A stretch of 64,000 nt of DNA, taken from the NCBI GenBank assembly GCA_900548855.1, contig URMF01000011.1, positions 8,957 to 72,956 on the forward strand. Direction: 5' to 3'. Position numbers and translations under genes: made by a program. Source of the stretch: an uncultured Eubacteriales bacterium. Lineage in GTDB: Bacteria; Bacillota; Clostridia; Lachnospirales; Lachnospiraceae. This document shows, piece after piece, positions 25,911 through 36,300 of this stretch. The notes below the pieces were generated by a model, which was given only the letters and a program-made list of their open reading frames with translations, did not search any database and had not been told where the DNA came from. Each line of letters starts with the position of its first letter. Position 1 is the stretch's first letter.

Positions 25911-28900
25911 CTACCTCCTAGCAAGCGGAATTACGATTTGGTCTACCTCTCCGGATAACCGGTTAGAAATCATACCAATTCCAGGCTTCAACATCTTTGA
26001 TTGCTCCTTGTAAGGTACCGCATTAAAATTATAGATATTGTTTTTTTCCACATTGCCGCCAAAATGGACACCCGTTTTATATTTCACGAAATATTCGTAT
26101 ACCTTATAGAAGTTAATCATCTGTATATTATCCAAACCAATTACACCTACAAAATATATATTTAATAACCGTCCCTTCTCTATAATATTTTCAAGAAACC
26201 CCTTCATTTCAAGCTCTGCATTATAAATCATCGTAATAAACCATTCCAAATCGGGCAGAAAGAAATAAATGGCCTTTTCCTGTGACATGGCATCAAAAAT
26301 CTCCACTTCCTCTGCGTCATTTTCCATCATTTCCTTACGCTTCTTACTCCGGCTTCCAATTTCAGGAATTACCCTGTTGAAACAGTCAAAAACAGATTGT
26401 TCGTCTGTTGCATAATGTATCCCCTCTGTTTCAGCAAAAGCATGCATCGGTTTTGATTCACCGTCAAATATATAAATTTCACTATCACGTTTCATCGCAG
26501 ATTGAATCATAACCTTCATGAAGTTTTTCTTTCCAGACCTCGGCAGACCGGTAATCATATAACAAAATGTATCAACCAAATCAATACTATAGATAGATGC
26601 GTTCTCCGCATTATATCCAACTGGAAGACATCTTGGGTTCTGCAGCTCCTTTTCATATGTTTCAAGCTCACTAAATTCTGACCAAACCGGCTTCTCCGGA
26701 ATTTCTGGAATTGGACGGGCAGCCTTTTTCTTCCAGTTTTGTCTCATATCCTGACATTTCCTGCGAATCTTCTCAATACGCTGATAGTCATCCTCCGCCG
26801 GACATGCAAGAGCAACCTGATACTCCAGAATGCGGTTGCCATAGTATGCAAGACCACGCCCCTTAATATTTGATTCCGGAACCACATCAAACGCCATCGT
26901 CTTCATAACATCCCCATAAGCATATTTATCTGCCATTTCTGTTGTAATGAATGTCTTGATGTTCTCCGCCGCACGGGAAGGAATATCCGTATTTCCAATT
27001 CCTGCACCGGATAACAGCATGTAAATACCGTGACTTACACCCTCCTTGGAAAGAGTAACCAGATCATCCATATAGTGTTCTTCCGTTTTCTCATTGAAAG
27101 CGGATACATTATCAATAATAATAAGTATCATTGGCAGAACCACCCCATTTACCTGAACATACTGGCTGTAGTTACCACCACGGAATAATTTTTTTCGCTC
27201 ATCCAATATCGAATGAATCATGGTAAAGAATTTTGATATTCTCTCATAGTCCCCTTCATACATGACGCCTCCCAAATGAGGAGCATCTTCAAATGCACTC
27301 ATCATTTTACTACTAAAATCAATAGCATAAATGTTGATATAGGATGGGTCATATTTATGAACCAACGCATAGGTAATGGATTGGAGTGTTGTACTCCGCC
27401 CGCTCACCACCATACCACATACAGCATGATGTCCGCCCTCTGTAAAATTAACCTTCATAGGCATCTGCGCCTGATTTTGCGGGTCATCATACAAGCCAAG
27501 AACCACTTCTATATTCCACTCTGCTTCCGGTTCCGGCCATTGACCATTCTGATAACAGTTATTATTAAATTCATCAAACGCTTCCAGATACATCTGAACA
27601 GGCAGCACCGGCATCCACAATTGAAGCTCATGGGTATAACCATTTTCTTTTGCAACAATTGCCAGATAATCCTTCACTGCATCCAACTGCGTCTTATCCT
27701 TTGCCTGCGGAAGCTTTATATTATTTCTTTCTGCACGCGAAATCATAGCTGCAATAATGTTTTCTGCATTGTCACAATCACCATATAGCTCAATATAATC
27801 CTCCAGCCTTGCGGTATTATATGCGCTAATAGGATAATCAATCAAATCCTCTTCCATCATCTGATACATGTCATCAATAATCATCTGTTCCTTTGATTTC
27901 ATCTTCAGACAATCCTCAAGAGATATTTCTTCTTTATCCATTGCCTGCAGTAAATATTTCTGTAATACTGTCAGCCACTCCGCCTGCGCCTTCACCTTCT
28001 GTGTCGTCTTTGCATAATTACCCGTCATGTCAACTCTTCCGTCAAGCGTAATCAGCTTTGCAATATCAACCTTGCTGTCACTGTCGTCCTCACTATATAC
28101 CGCTCCACTAAATCCGGACTGAAATAATTCAAACACCTCATCGTTACCCACCTGTAAATAGGCGCGGCCAGCCTGTGTAATGTATGCCGCATCTGGTTTG
28201 TGAAGCATATCGTTACTATCCTGACGGTCCTGTACACGAAGACAGAGGCGGAATTTAGAATTACTCCAGATATTATCGTCCACCGTACCACTTGGTTTCT
28301 GCGTTGCTAAAATCAGGTGCACACCGAGGCTCCGTCCTACCTGTGCAACACTGACCAGCTCTTTCATAAAGTCAGGCTCCTCACGTTTCAACTCAGCAAA
28401 CTCATCAATAATAATAAATAAATGCGGAACCGGAAGGCTAACCTCGTTATTCTTATATAATTTTGTATACAGGTTAATGTTATTCACACCATTTTCCGTA
28501 AATATTCTCTGCCGTCTTCTGTTTTCACTTTTTATAGAGACCATGGCACGATGTACCTGATTGCCGGACAAATTCGAAATCTGTCCGATTAAGTGTGGAA
28601 GACCGTTAAAAAGGTTTGCCATTCCACCGCCCTTGTAATCGATGATAAAAAAACCGATATCATCGGGGCTATAGTTAACTGCCAGCGAGAGCATATATGT
28701 CTGCAGCGTTTCACTTTTTCCGGAACCTGTGGTACCTGCCACCAGACCATGGGGTCCATGATACTTCTCATGTACATCCAGATAGCTGGGCGCCCCCCCA
28801 GCCTTTGCACCGGTCATACCCTTTATATTGTCATAGGTACGGTTCTTTCTCCATCGGTCAAGAACATTCAAATCCTCCAGCTTCGTTGCACCATACATCT

Positions 28901-30902
28901 CAAAAAATGTTATGGATGACGGAATATCGCCTCCGGACTCCGTTTCTTTCACATAAATATTTGCCAGTCTCTTTGCAAACTGCAATACCTTCATGTCGGA
29001 AACAGTGTCAAATTTAATCTGCTGCCTTTCCTCCTGTGCGTCCTTAACATCATAAACACCCTGGAAATCCTGGTCATTTTCAATAATATATTCGCATTCA
29101 TTTGGAAGACCCGTATAGGAATCTGCAACAATAACCGTAGATAGTCCATAATTCATGCTATTATCATACACATATTTGGCGATTAATTCTCCCTCCATCA
29201 TTTCGGGATTCATCAAAAACATAATAAAATATGGCTTCTGGATAATCTCTTTTTTCTTGGCAGAGCCCATCTCTTCTCTTTGACGGAATATTTTTGTCAT
29301 GCTGTAGAAAACATCACCGGCCTGCTGCTTGTCTGCAGCAATAAACCGAATCTTTTTGTCTTCTGACCAGACATGCGGAAACCATTTGATATAATCCCAT
29401 TTTCCAATATTTTCCGCTGCCTTTTCATCATATATAAAAACCATTTTTACATCTGTATAGCAGTTATTTGCTGCAATCTGTGTTGCCAATATTTTGACAA
29501 GCTCAAATGCACCCGATAGCTGTTTCCCACCAATCAGTCCAATCAAGCGATGCTTCAGTAAATCCACTCCCACCGGAACATTAAACAAAGTCTTATAATT
29601 CTCTTTAATAAACTTCGGTTTTTCTGCCAATCCATCCTCATACAGCTTAAAACGGTCCTTCGGAATATTAATCTGTGCTTGAAAAGGAATATCTCCCAGT
29701 CCCAGCCTGTAAAACATAAAATCCTCATGCCTGAAATTTCGATTCCACAGTACCATGCTATTACTGTCATAACCCGCACAGGTCTCTGCACTTTGATACA
29801 TGATATTCAGAGAACGAATATTATTCTCGTACTTATCCTTAACCATTTCGGTGCGCTTCATCAGATAATTGCTATATGCTTCAAAACGATGCAGCTTCTT
29901 TTGTTTTTCCTCTTTATTCTGTTGAACAACATTTACAATTGCCCATATCACGCCAAAAATTGCAGAGGTTCCAGCCATAATCAGACCGGAGTACATATAT
30001 AATCCGGAGTTGCTTCCACTGGCCTTTGAGGAATATATCATTAGCAGGCTGCCCAGCAGCATAGGGATAACCATTATAAAGGAGGAGCCTCCCGTCATAA
30101 AAAGAGGCTGTTTCTTGCTCTGCTGTAAATCCGGCGGTGCTTCAATTTCAACCTCTTCCGTATCGATTTTTTCAATATTTCTCGGCGAACGCCTTAACAG
30201 AGTCATACAATCCTTTGCTGCTTCTAAAGCCTCATTAACCTTATCCGGATTCCCCTCCGGCTTTGCAAATTCCATAACGGATAGCTTATCTGTATTGACT
30301 TCAACCTGATAATTTGCCTGGTCAATAGCGATACAATCTCCCAGAATCATGATGTGCAGTCCCATAAAACTGATTAAATCTCCAAAATTTAAAGAAATGG
30401 TGTTCTGAATCAAATTCGTATTGACATAAGTGCCATTGACACTTTTGTTTTCAAGCATCCAATTATTCTGGGCATCCCGATACAATCTTGCATGAGTTCT
30501 TGAAACCATTCCCTGAAAATCATATCGTATATCCATATCTTCATTTTTACCTATGGTTATCTCCCGGACATCTTTTACTGCATATTTGCTAAATACAGAA
30601 ATAGAGTACTGCGCGTTTCTGACAACCAGCGTTATATTTTCTGAGCCGGCATAAAAAATATGAAAAATATCCTGGTCCCGGATTGGTTTTCCAATATATT
30701 CTTCATTTCCCTTTGTGACCTTATATTGGGAATTTTCCACAAACGTCCATGTTCCGTTAATGTTTTCAAGATAAATTTCCAGATTTTCTGAAAGATTGAA
30801 AATATCCTTATATAGAATAAAAGAATAGTCTGTATTTACCAAATTGGGTAACCGAATCTCCTTGAAGGATGTGCTTGTAAAAACTGATAAAATCGTAACC
30901 AT
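25911..30902 (-). CDS. essC: T7SS motor ATPase EssC (FHA, membrane, FtsK/SpoIIIE domains)
   Basis: 1,663 residues. N-terminal FHA-like domains (about 1-95 and 105-200; the second has MVSRTHARL at 132-140) precede two membrane segments (about 265-330). Three FtsK/SpoIIIE ATPase domains follow. D1 has TTGSGKSE near residue 728 and a Walker B LFIIIDEFAEL. D2 has the altered loop VVSGRSTT near 1169, with Arg in place of Lys. D3 has GLPRSGKKN near 1456. EssC is the hexameric motor that drives WXG100 and effector export. D1 looks active; D2 and D3 are degenerate, as is common in this family, where they bind substrate. Confidence 0.95.
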   Translation of the reverse strand: MVTILSVFTSTSFKEIRLPNLVNTDYSFILYKDIFNLSENLEIYLENINGTWTFVENSQYKVTKGNEEYIGKPIRDQDIFHIFYAGSENITLVVRNAQYSISVFSKYAVKDVREITIGKNEDMDIRYDFQGMVSRTHARLYRDAQNNWMLENKSVNGTYVNTNLIQNTISLNFGDLISFMGLHIMILGDCIAIDQANYQVEVNTDKLSVMEFAKPEGNPDKVNEALEAAKDCMTLLRRSPRNIEKIDTEEVEIEAPPDLQQSKKQPLFMTGGSSFIMVIPMLLGSLLMIYSSKASGSNSGLYMYSGLIMAGTSAIFGVIWAIVNVVQQNKEEKQKKLHRFEAYSNYLMKRTEMVKDKYENNIRSLNIMYQSAETCAGYDSNSMVLWNRNFRHEDFMFYRLGLGDIPFQAQINIPKDRFKLYEDGLAEKPKFIKENYKTLFNVPVGVDLLKHRLIGLIGGKQLSGAFELVKILATQIAANNCYTDVKMVFIYDEKAAENIGKWDYIKWFPHVWSEDKKIRFIAADKQQAGDVFYSMTKIFRQREEMGSAKKKEIIQKPYFIMFLMNPEMMEGELIAKYVYDNSMNYGLSTVIVADSYTGLPNECEYIIENDQDFQGVYDVKDAQEERQQIKFDTVSDMKVLQFAKRLANIYVKETESGGDIPSSITFFEMYGATKLEDLNVLDRWRKNRTYDNIKGMTGAKAGGAPSYLDVHEKYHGPHGLVAGTTGSGKSETLQTYMLSLAVNYSPDDIGFFIIDYKGGGMANLFNGLPHLIGQISNLSGNQVHRAMVSIKSENRRRQRIFTENGVNNINLYTKLYKNNEVSLPVPHLFIIIDEFAELKREEPDFMKELVSVAQVGRSLGVHLILATQKPSGTVDDNIWSNSKFRLCLRVQDRQDSNDMLHKPDAAYITQAGRAYLQVGNDEVFELFQSGFSGAVYSEDDSDSKVDIAKLITLDGRVDMTGNYAKTTQKVKAQAEWLTVLQKYLLQAMDKEEISLEDCLKMKSKEQMIIDDMYQMMEEDLIDYPISAYNTARLEDYIELYGDCDNAENIIAAMISRAERNNIKLPQAKDKTQLDAVKDYLAIVAKENGYTHELQLWMPVLPVQMYLEAFDEFNNNCYQNGQWPEPEAEWNIEVVLGLYDDPQNQAQMPMKVNFTEGGHHAVCGMVVSGRSTTLQSITYALVHKYDPSYINIYAIDFSSKMMSAFEDAPHLGGVMYEGDYERISKFFTMIHSILDERKKLFRGGNYSQYVQVNGVVLPMILIIIDNVSAFNEKTEEHYMDDLVTLSKEGVSHGIYMLLSGAGIGNTDIPSRAAENIKTFITTEMADKYAYGDVMKTMAFDVVPESNIKGRGLAYYGNRILEYQVALACPAEDDYQRIEKIRRKCQDMRQNWKKKAARPIPEIPEKPVWSEFSELETYEKELQNPRCLPVGYNAENASIYSIDLVDTFCYMITGLPRSGKKNFMKVMIQSAMKRDSEIYIFDGESKPMHAFAETEGIHYATDEQSVFDCFNRVIPEIGSRSKKRKEMMENDAEEVEIFDAMSQEKAIYFFLPDLEWFITMIYNAELEMKGFLENIIEKGRLLNIYFVGVIGLDNIQMINFYKVYEYFVKYKTGVHFGGNVEKNNIYNFNAVPYKEQSKMLKPGIGMISNRLSGEVDQIVIPLARR

Positions 30903-30919
30903 TTATATCCCCCTTTATC

Positions 30920-31513
30920 TTAAACAAAATGTATATTCAATGAAGTGTCTCCAACCTCGATAAAATCATTATCAAGTAATTTCACTGCATCTCTGGACAA
31001 CTGCATTTCTTCTCTTCCTCGCCTTATTTTCACCGGATGAGTATCCTCCAATGTCTGGATATATAACGACTTGTCATGCTTGAACATCCGGCACTGTTCC
31101 TTGGCAACATTCAGGTCGTTTAATACCAGTGCATTTGTATTGCTTTGTCCTATCGTAATTACCTCTGATATGAAAATTACATACTTGCGGGTAGATAATT
31201 TTCCCTTTTCAATAATCTGAACGGCAATGTTGTCATCCGTTCCATTCACAAAATTTGTTTCCTCATGAAAATTAACCTCATACGGAATATTATTTTGAAA
31301 AGCCTTCGTTTCAACTCCCTCGTATAAGCGGTTTTTCAATGCCTGGTCAAGCTGTTCCTCCCTGACCTTTTCCTTTTGCAGGGTATTCATTTCTACTGCC
31401 TGTTTCTTCTCTTTGTTTAAACGGAGAAAGCGAAAAAACACCAATCCAAGAATTATCCCTTCGTAACAGCACATTGCTATATTTGAAAATAAAATATCTA
31501 TGATTTTGTCCAT
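30920..31513 (-). CDS. Membrane-anchored protein with degenerate FHA domain
   Basis: 197 residues. One N-terminal membrane segment (about 10-30) is followed by a charged linker (33-70) and an FHA-like domain (about 98-197, cytoplasmic by charge). The usual phosphothreonine-binding residues are altered: GR becomes GQ (IGQSNTN, 121-127) and SxxH becomes AKEQ (137-140). It may therefore bind protein without phosphate. It is 17 bases upstream of essC and may help recruit it. It also contains HEETNF, a possible phospho-acceptor. Confidence 0.78.
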   Translation of the reverse strand: MDKIIDILFSNIAMCCYEGIILGLVFFRFLRLNKEKKQAVEMNTLQKEKVREEQLDQALKNRLYEGVETKAFQNNIPYEVNFHEETNFVNGTDDNIAVQIIEKGKLSTRKYVIFISEVITIGQSNTNALVLNDLNVAKEQCRMFKHDKSLYIQTLEDTHPVKIRRGREEMQLSRDAVKLLDNDFIEVGDTSLNIHFV

Positions 31514-31536
31514 TCGCTTTTCTCCTTTGAATTGTA

Positions 31537-32130
31537 TTATTTTAATGATAAGTATTTTAATTTATCTGCATTTTTCTGTACTAAAATATCCACATATTTA
31601 TTTTTTTCAATTAATTGATTGCCTATTTCATTTGCATTAAGCATACTTCTTTTCACTATATATTTTTGCTGTACAAAGTCATAGTAGACAAGAACTATTC
31701 TGGTTCCCCGGTAAATATATACGTTTCTTAAATAACCCTTAATAACATAAACCGCATTATCGCCTGACAATTTATTAATATCCTTCACGGTTAAAACAAC
31801 CAGAATGATAATAATTGCTGCATAGGCAAGCAGCCCGCCAATTACATATTGTAAGATATTGTCCCTATGATTCAAAGCTGGCAGCCATATACAAATAACT
31901 ATTATAAGAAAAAACACAATTGCAAATAACAGCATCCTCCTCCAATTTAGCCTTTTATAATAATCTTTCTTTTTTGAATCTACCAGAATCCTATCGCTGG
32001 ACGATAACTTGTTTTTAACATGTTCATTTAAGGTCTTCGTATTCAAATCTTTTACATAATATATGATTGCGTAAATTATGCATGGAGCTGCTAAAATAAT
32101 TATGCACAATAACAAAATGCTATCCTTCAT
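31537..32130 (-). CDS. Three-pass membrane protein of T7SS locus, unknown
   Basis: 197 residues. Membrane segments at about 4-24, 66-87 and 94-114, then a strand-rich C-terminal domain (about 118-197) that begins VKDINKLSGDNAVYVIKG. It has no recognisable motif and does not look like EsaA, EssA or EssB. Its start overlaps the DUF4176 gene by 11 bases, and it precedes the FHA-anchor and essC, so a structural or accessory role in the channel, or immunity to the adjacent candidate effector, is plausible. Confidence 0.6.
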   Translation of the reverse strand: MKDSILLLCIIILAAPCIIYAIIYYVKDLNTKTLNEHVKNKLSSSDRILVDSKKKDYYKRLNWRRMLLFAIVFFLIIVICIWLPALNHRDNILQYVIGGLLAYAAIIIILVVLTVKDINKLSGDNAVYVIKGYLRNVYIYRGTRIVLVYYDFVQQKYIVKRSMLNANEIGNQLIEKNKYVDILVQKNADKLKYLSLK

Positions 32131-32428
32131 TTTGGCTTACCTCTGTTATCAATTGTTTATATTTATCATTTTGAGATATAAATTGTACTAACTCTTTTCT
32201 GGATTTATCTTCATACCCGCGAAATATTACTTCATCAATAGCAGGCTCTTGAAAAACAATATTTGTCTTGTCTGAAACATAACCAAATGGATATGAAACG
32301 CCAAAATAATCATAAACATTACCAGTCTCATTGTCTTTAGGAAAAACTCCTGCTATCATTACTTTTATACCTGTATTTTTTAATTTCACAATAGAACCAA
32401 TTGGTAATATGTCTTTAATGTTTGTCAT
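32120..32428 (-). CDS. DUF4176 family T7SS-associated protein
   Basis: 102 residues. The family pattern is clear: LPIGSIVKLKNTGIKVMIAG, YDYFGVSYPFGY and IDEVIFRGYED. DUF4176 proteins occur beside LXG/WXG substrates in Firmicutes T7SS loci and are thought to be soluble accessory or chaperone-like partners. Here it sits between the WXG-like candidate effector (38 bases away) and a three-pass membrane protein it overlaps, consistent with a role in substrate handling. Confidence 0.85.
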   Translation of the reverse strand: MTNIKDILPIGSIVKLKNTGIKVMIAGVFPKDNETGNVYDYFGVSYPFGYVSDKTNIVFQEPAIDEVIFRGYEDKSRKELVQFISQNDKYKQLITEVSQNEG

Positions 32429-32466
32429 ATTTACTTATCTCTCTTTCTTATTAATAATATTTAGCC

Positions 32467-33300
32467 TCACTGTGATTGATACCACTTCTCATATACGTTA
32501 TCATCAACCGTGTGCGCAAGCCAGGCAACAGCATCCTCACCATTTTTTGAAATACTAATAGCATCTATGATTGCAAAAGCAGCAAAGCCATATGGACCTG
32601 TAATTCCAACAACAGTATCTTTGCCCAAATCGCCCAACAGTTCCAAACCATAATATCTCAAAGCCTGATCCCAACGAATGTCACCATCATATACAGCAGA
32701 ACCATTCTCATATGCCCTGGTAATAAGTGAAAGCCAAGAGCTTAATTCGGATTCACCTATCTCTTTTCCTAACTTTGTTAAATCAGCGGCATTCTCTACA
32801 CCTACAAGTCTGATAAAATCATCCAACGCATCCAAATCATCTCCAATATATTCTAATATTGAAGCAATATTCATGAGAAGTGACAAAATATCCAATTTCC
32901 CTTTTTCATATTGATTCATTAAATCCAAAATATCATTATATGCCTCATTTGCCTTAGCTTGCCCACTGTTATTATCCTTTTCTTCGCTATTAACATTATT
33001 TACTGTATCTATATTTCTTCTTAGTATTTTGTTTGCTAATATACAACCCTCTGTATTTTGATATTGTTCCACAATTTTTTCTAATATAGAACTCATTTGC
33101 TTTAGAATATTAATTATTTCATCGTTGTTTCCAAAAACTGTATTAAACGAGCTAGATACTTTTCCTTTGATAGAACTATCTAATTGATTATATATTCCTT
33201 CAACATCATTATTACATTGATTCATTTTTTCATATAAAGTATTTAAAGAATCTATTTGCGTTTGTATTTTAATTAATTTGATTGTAAATTCACTTCCCAT
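32467..33300 (-). CDS. WXG100-like candidate T7SS substrate or effector
   Basis: 277 residues, no signal peptide. The N-terminal ~90 residues form a helical hairpin of WXG100 type, with the turn reading SSIKGKVSSSF (W replaced by I), and contain QYQNTEG (YxxxE). A linker rich in Asn/Glu/Lys follows. The C-terminal part (about 125-277) has hydrophobic helices (LLGDLGKDTVVGITGPYGFA, AAFAIIDAISISKNGEDA), like membrane-active or glycine-zipper toxin domains. It precedes DUF4176 and an unknown membrane protein, an effector-accessory-immunity order. It could instead be a structural substrate. Confidence 0.6.
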   Translation of the reverse strand: MGSEFTIKLIKIQTQIDSLNTLYEKMNQCNNDVEGIYNQLDSSIKGKVSSSFNTVFGNNDEIINILKQMSSILEKIVEQYQNTEGCILANKILRRNIDTVNNVNSEEKDNNSGQAKANEAYNDILDLMNQYEKGKLDILSLLMNIASILEYIGDDLDALDDFIRLVGVENAADLTKLGKEIGESELSSWLSLITRAYENGSAVYDGDIRWDQALRYYGLELLGDLGKDTVVGITGPYGFAAFAIIDAISISKNGEDAVAWLAHTVDDNVYEKWYQSQ

Positions 33301-33321
33301 TAATTAATTTCTTCCTCTCTT

Positions 33322-36300
33322 TCAATTCTCTGTCTGCATTTTATTTCGCTTAACAATAATAAATATGCTAATTACACATACAGCAAATATCATCAATAAT
33401 AACAGCCATAACCAGGTTGTATGTAAAAATCGCACCAATGGATTTGTAGTTACCACAATATGAAAATCATCAAATGACTTGCCATATTTACCTTCTGATT
33501 TTTCACTTAATATGTTACCTGCCATATCCTTTGCCATCAGCTGGATTGTCTGGGTGGATAAAGACTGCCCCACTTTAACCGGAATTAATCCATTCTCCAG
33601 CTCCTCAATGTCCGAAGCCTTGTATGTACCATATTCCTCCCCATTTAGATAAACCGTTACATAATCTGTTGCCAGATTATCCTGTACATCCAGGTATACC
33701 GTATGGCTGGCTTCGTTATATACCTCACGGTTCTCTGCTCCTGTGATAACTGCACTTGGTGCTGTCTGGTCAACTGCAAATTCAACGACAAGATTTCCCT
33801 CTGTGCGCTTATTACTTACATTACTTGTATGGTTTCCCGCCTTATCCGTAGAATCAATCTGAACGGAATATCTTCCCTCCGAGAGGAAATTATCAGCAGG
33901 AATGGTATACTCATATTGATACCATTGACCTTCACCTCTCCTGTCCTTCATCTGATAATAGGTTCCGTTCTCCCTCTCCTGCGAACTGCTGCTTCCCGCT
34001 TCATTCACCGTGACAACCGCTGCATTTACACCTCCCTGTGTATATGCAATGTTCCGCTCTACTACTTCATCCACATTGGTTTCAACAATTACAACCGGCC
34101 TTCCCTCCTGGATATAGGAACATACTCCGCTGGTTAACCATTCTCCTGTTTCTGTTCCCAAAGTGTAGACAGAGCCAAAACGATTAACAGAAAACTCTAT
34201 GCTTTTCTCAGTTTCATTTCCAGCCTTATCTGTCACCTCCGCAGTTAAGGTATAGACATCATCCAAAATCTGTGTCTCAGGAAAATCCAGCGTAAACTGT
34301 TCCCCATTATTTATGACTTGTGACGAAATGGCTACATCCTTTAAATCTATTTCCCCATTATTGGCACCATACAGCTTGATTACAGCCTTATCCGAATCAT
34401 AATTCACATCCGTACAGGTTATAACCGGCTTAACGTCGCCTTTATTTGCCGATTTATCTTGTATATTTGTGATCTCAATTTCCGGTTCAATCAAATCAAC
34501 TGTAAATGTGCTGCCGCTATAGCTGTCTGCTGCATTACCTGCCTCGTCCGTATAAGCGACATCTAATCCATACGTTCCGTCTGCACTGTATGAAACGGTT
34601 GCCGTATGTACATCACCATTACTGCTAAAGCCTGACACCCCCGATGCGGAGCTATTATCTGCATGCATTTGAATATCTACCTTGCTGGCATCAAAGTTAT
34701 GCTCTGTAATCGTAATGGTGGCTGTAATAGGCTCCTTATAATAAGCATTCTGTTCCGGCGCTGTTCCATTGTAGCTTACGGAGATAACCGGCTTTGTGGC
34801 ATCAACTGTAAATTTATCTGAAAAATTCTTTGCTGCCTTATTACCAGCCTTGTCCACACAGCTGACAGTAAATTCATAGTCATCGTCTTCTGTAAATGTA
34901 ACTTTGCAGGTATACACTGCATTATCCGATTTTCCTGTGTTACCGCTATGGCTCCACTTACCAACCTTTCCCGTATTTCCATGAGCTCCCTTTGCTACAA
35001 TTTTCACATCATCTGTATTTAAATTCCGTTCCTTGATAGATATGGTAGCGGTTCTGGTGTGGTTACAGTATTCTCCTTCTGCCTGGTCATCATAGGACAC
35101 ACTGATTTCAGGTTTTACATTATCGATTTTAAGAGGAATTTCTTCGGTGCTTTTATTACCGGCGTTATCAATTGCAGTTACACATAACGTCACATCATTG
35201 CTGTTAAACTCCTTGGCAGAAATGCTTTCCTGCTCAATTTTAAGTGTATCTTTTTCCTTTTTCTTGTCTTTACTTATATCATATACAACCCTTGATGATA
35301 TATGTTTTCCATCCTTCCTCAGATAATAGGCAACATATTGAAGCCCGGAGCTTGCAGTTCCCCCTTCTGGAATCTTATCTTCAATATCTGCAGAAAATGA
35401 TACATTGCCATTATAAAACCCATTTTTATTTGTTTCTTTGTTAAGGGATAACAAAATATCCGGCTCATGATTATCCGTAATCATTCCCTGTGTATTGAAA
35501 TAACTGATATTACCGGCTTTATCCTTGACCCTTCCATATATAATACAGCTCTCATTTACCTCGATTACATTGTTTTCCATTTTATCATATAAATGCCAGC
35601 TTTCTTCCGGTAATTTGTCCAATTTTTCTTCCGTCATCTGTTCAGCAGATAAAAAGTAACGAATCTCTACCGGTGAGATTTCATCAGAACCTGACATGGT
35701 GTACTGAATTGTATCTTTGCTGAATACGCTATACAAAACCTCCGGTACAAATGTCAGCCATGGTAGCTTGTCTGAAATATCCTTTACCATGGAAACAATA
35801 CCCTTTTTCTTGCCATCATTCGATGCAATCTGGTCAAATAATAATGCCGTTTCGATTTTACCGTTCGGAACAGTCGTATCAACTGTAACATTATAGACTA
35901 CTGACTCCGGCTGGCCATAGGTATCTTTTTTAGGCGTATTGCCAGCCTTATCAATGGCTAATATTTTGATTTGATAGTTTGCATCCTCTTCTAACTTAAT
36001 TTGCTCCGTCGCATATACATCACTTTGAGTCGTAGGCTTAAATTCATAACATATTTTTTCATCTATTGGATTGCCCACACAATCCTTTTTAGTAATAATA
36101 ACTTGTCCGCATTTGAGATGTTTTTCTTTAATTTTGATTGTGGTCTGGATAGTCTTATTGCTATAAACCTCTTCGCCATTGATTACTTGGTTAGTTATAT
36201 TTTCCTCTGTTTCATCTTTTATAAATACAGCAGTTATTTCTGGTGATTCTGAATCAATAAAAAATCCATTTGATATATACGTTTTTTCCAACCCGCTTCC

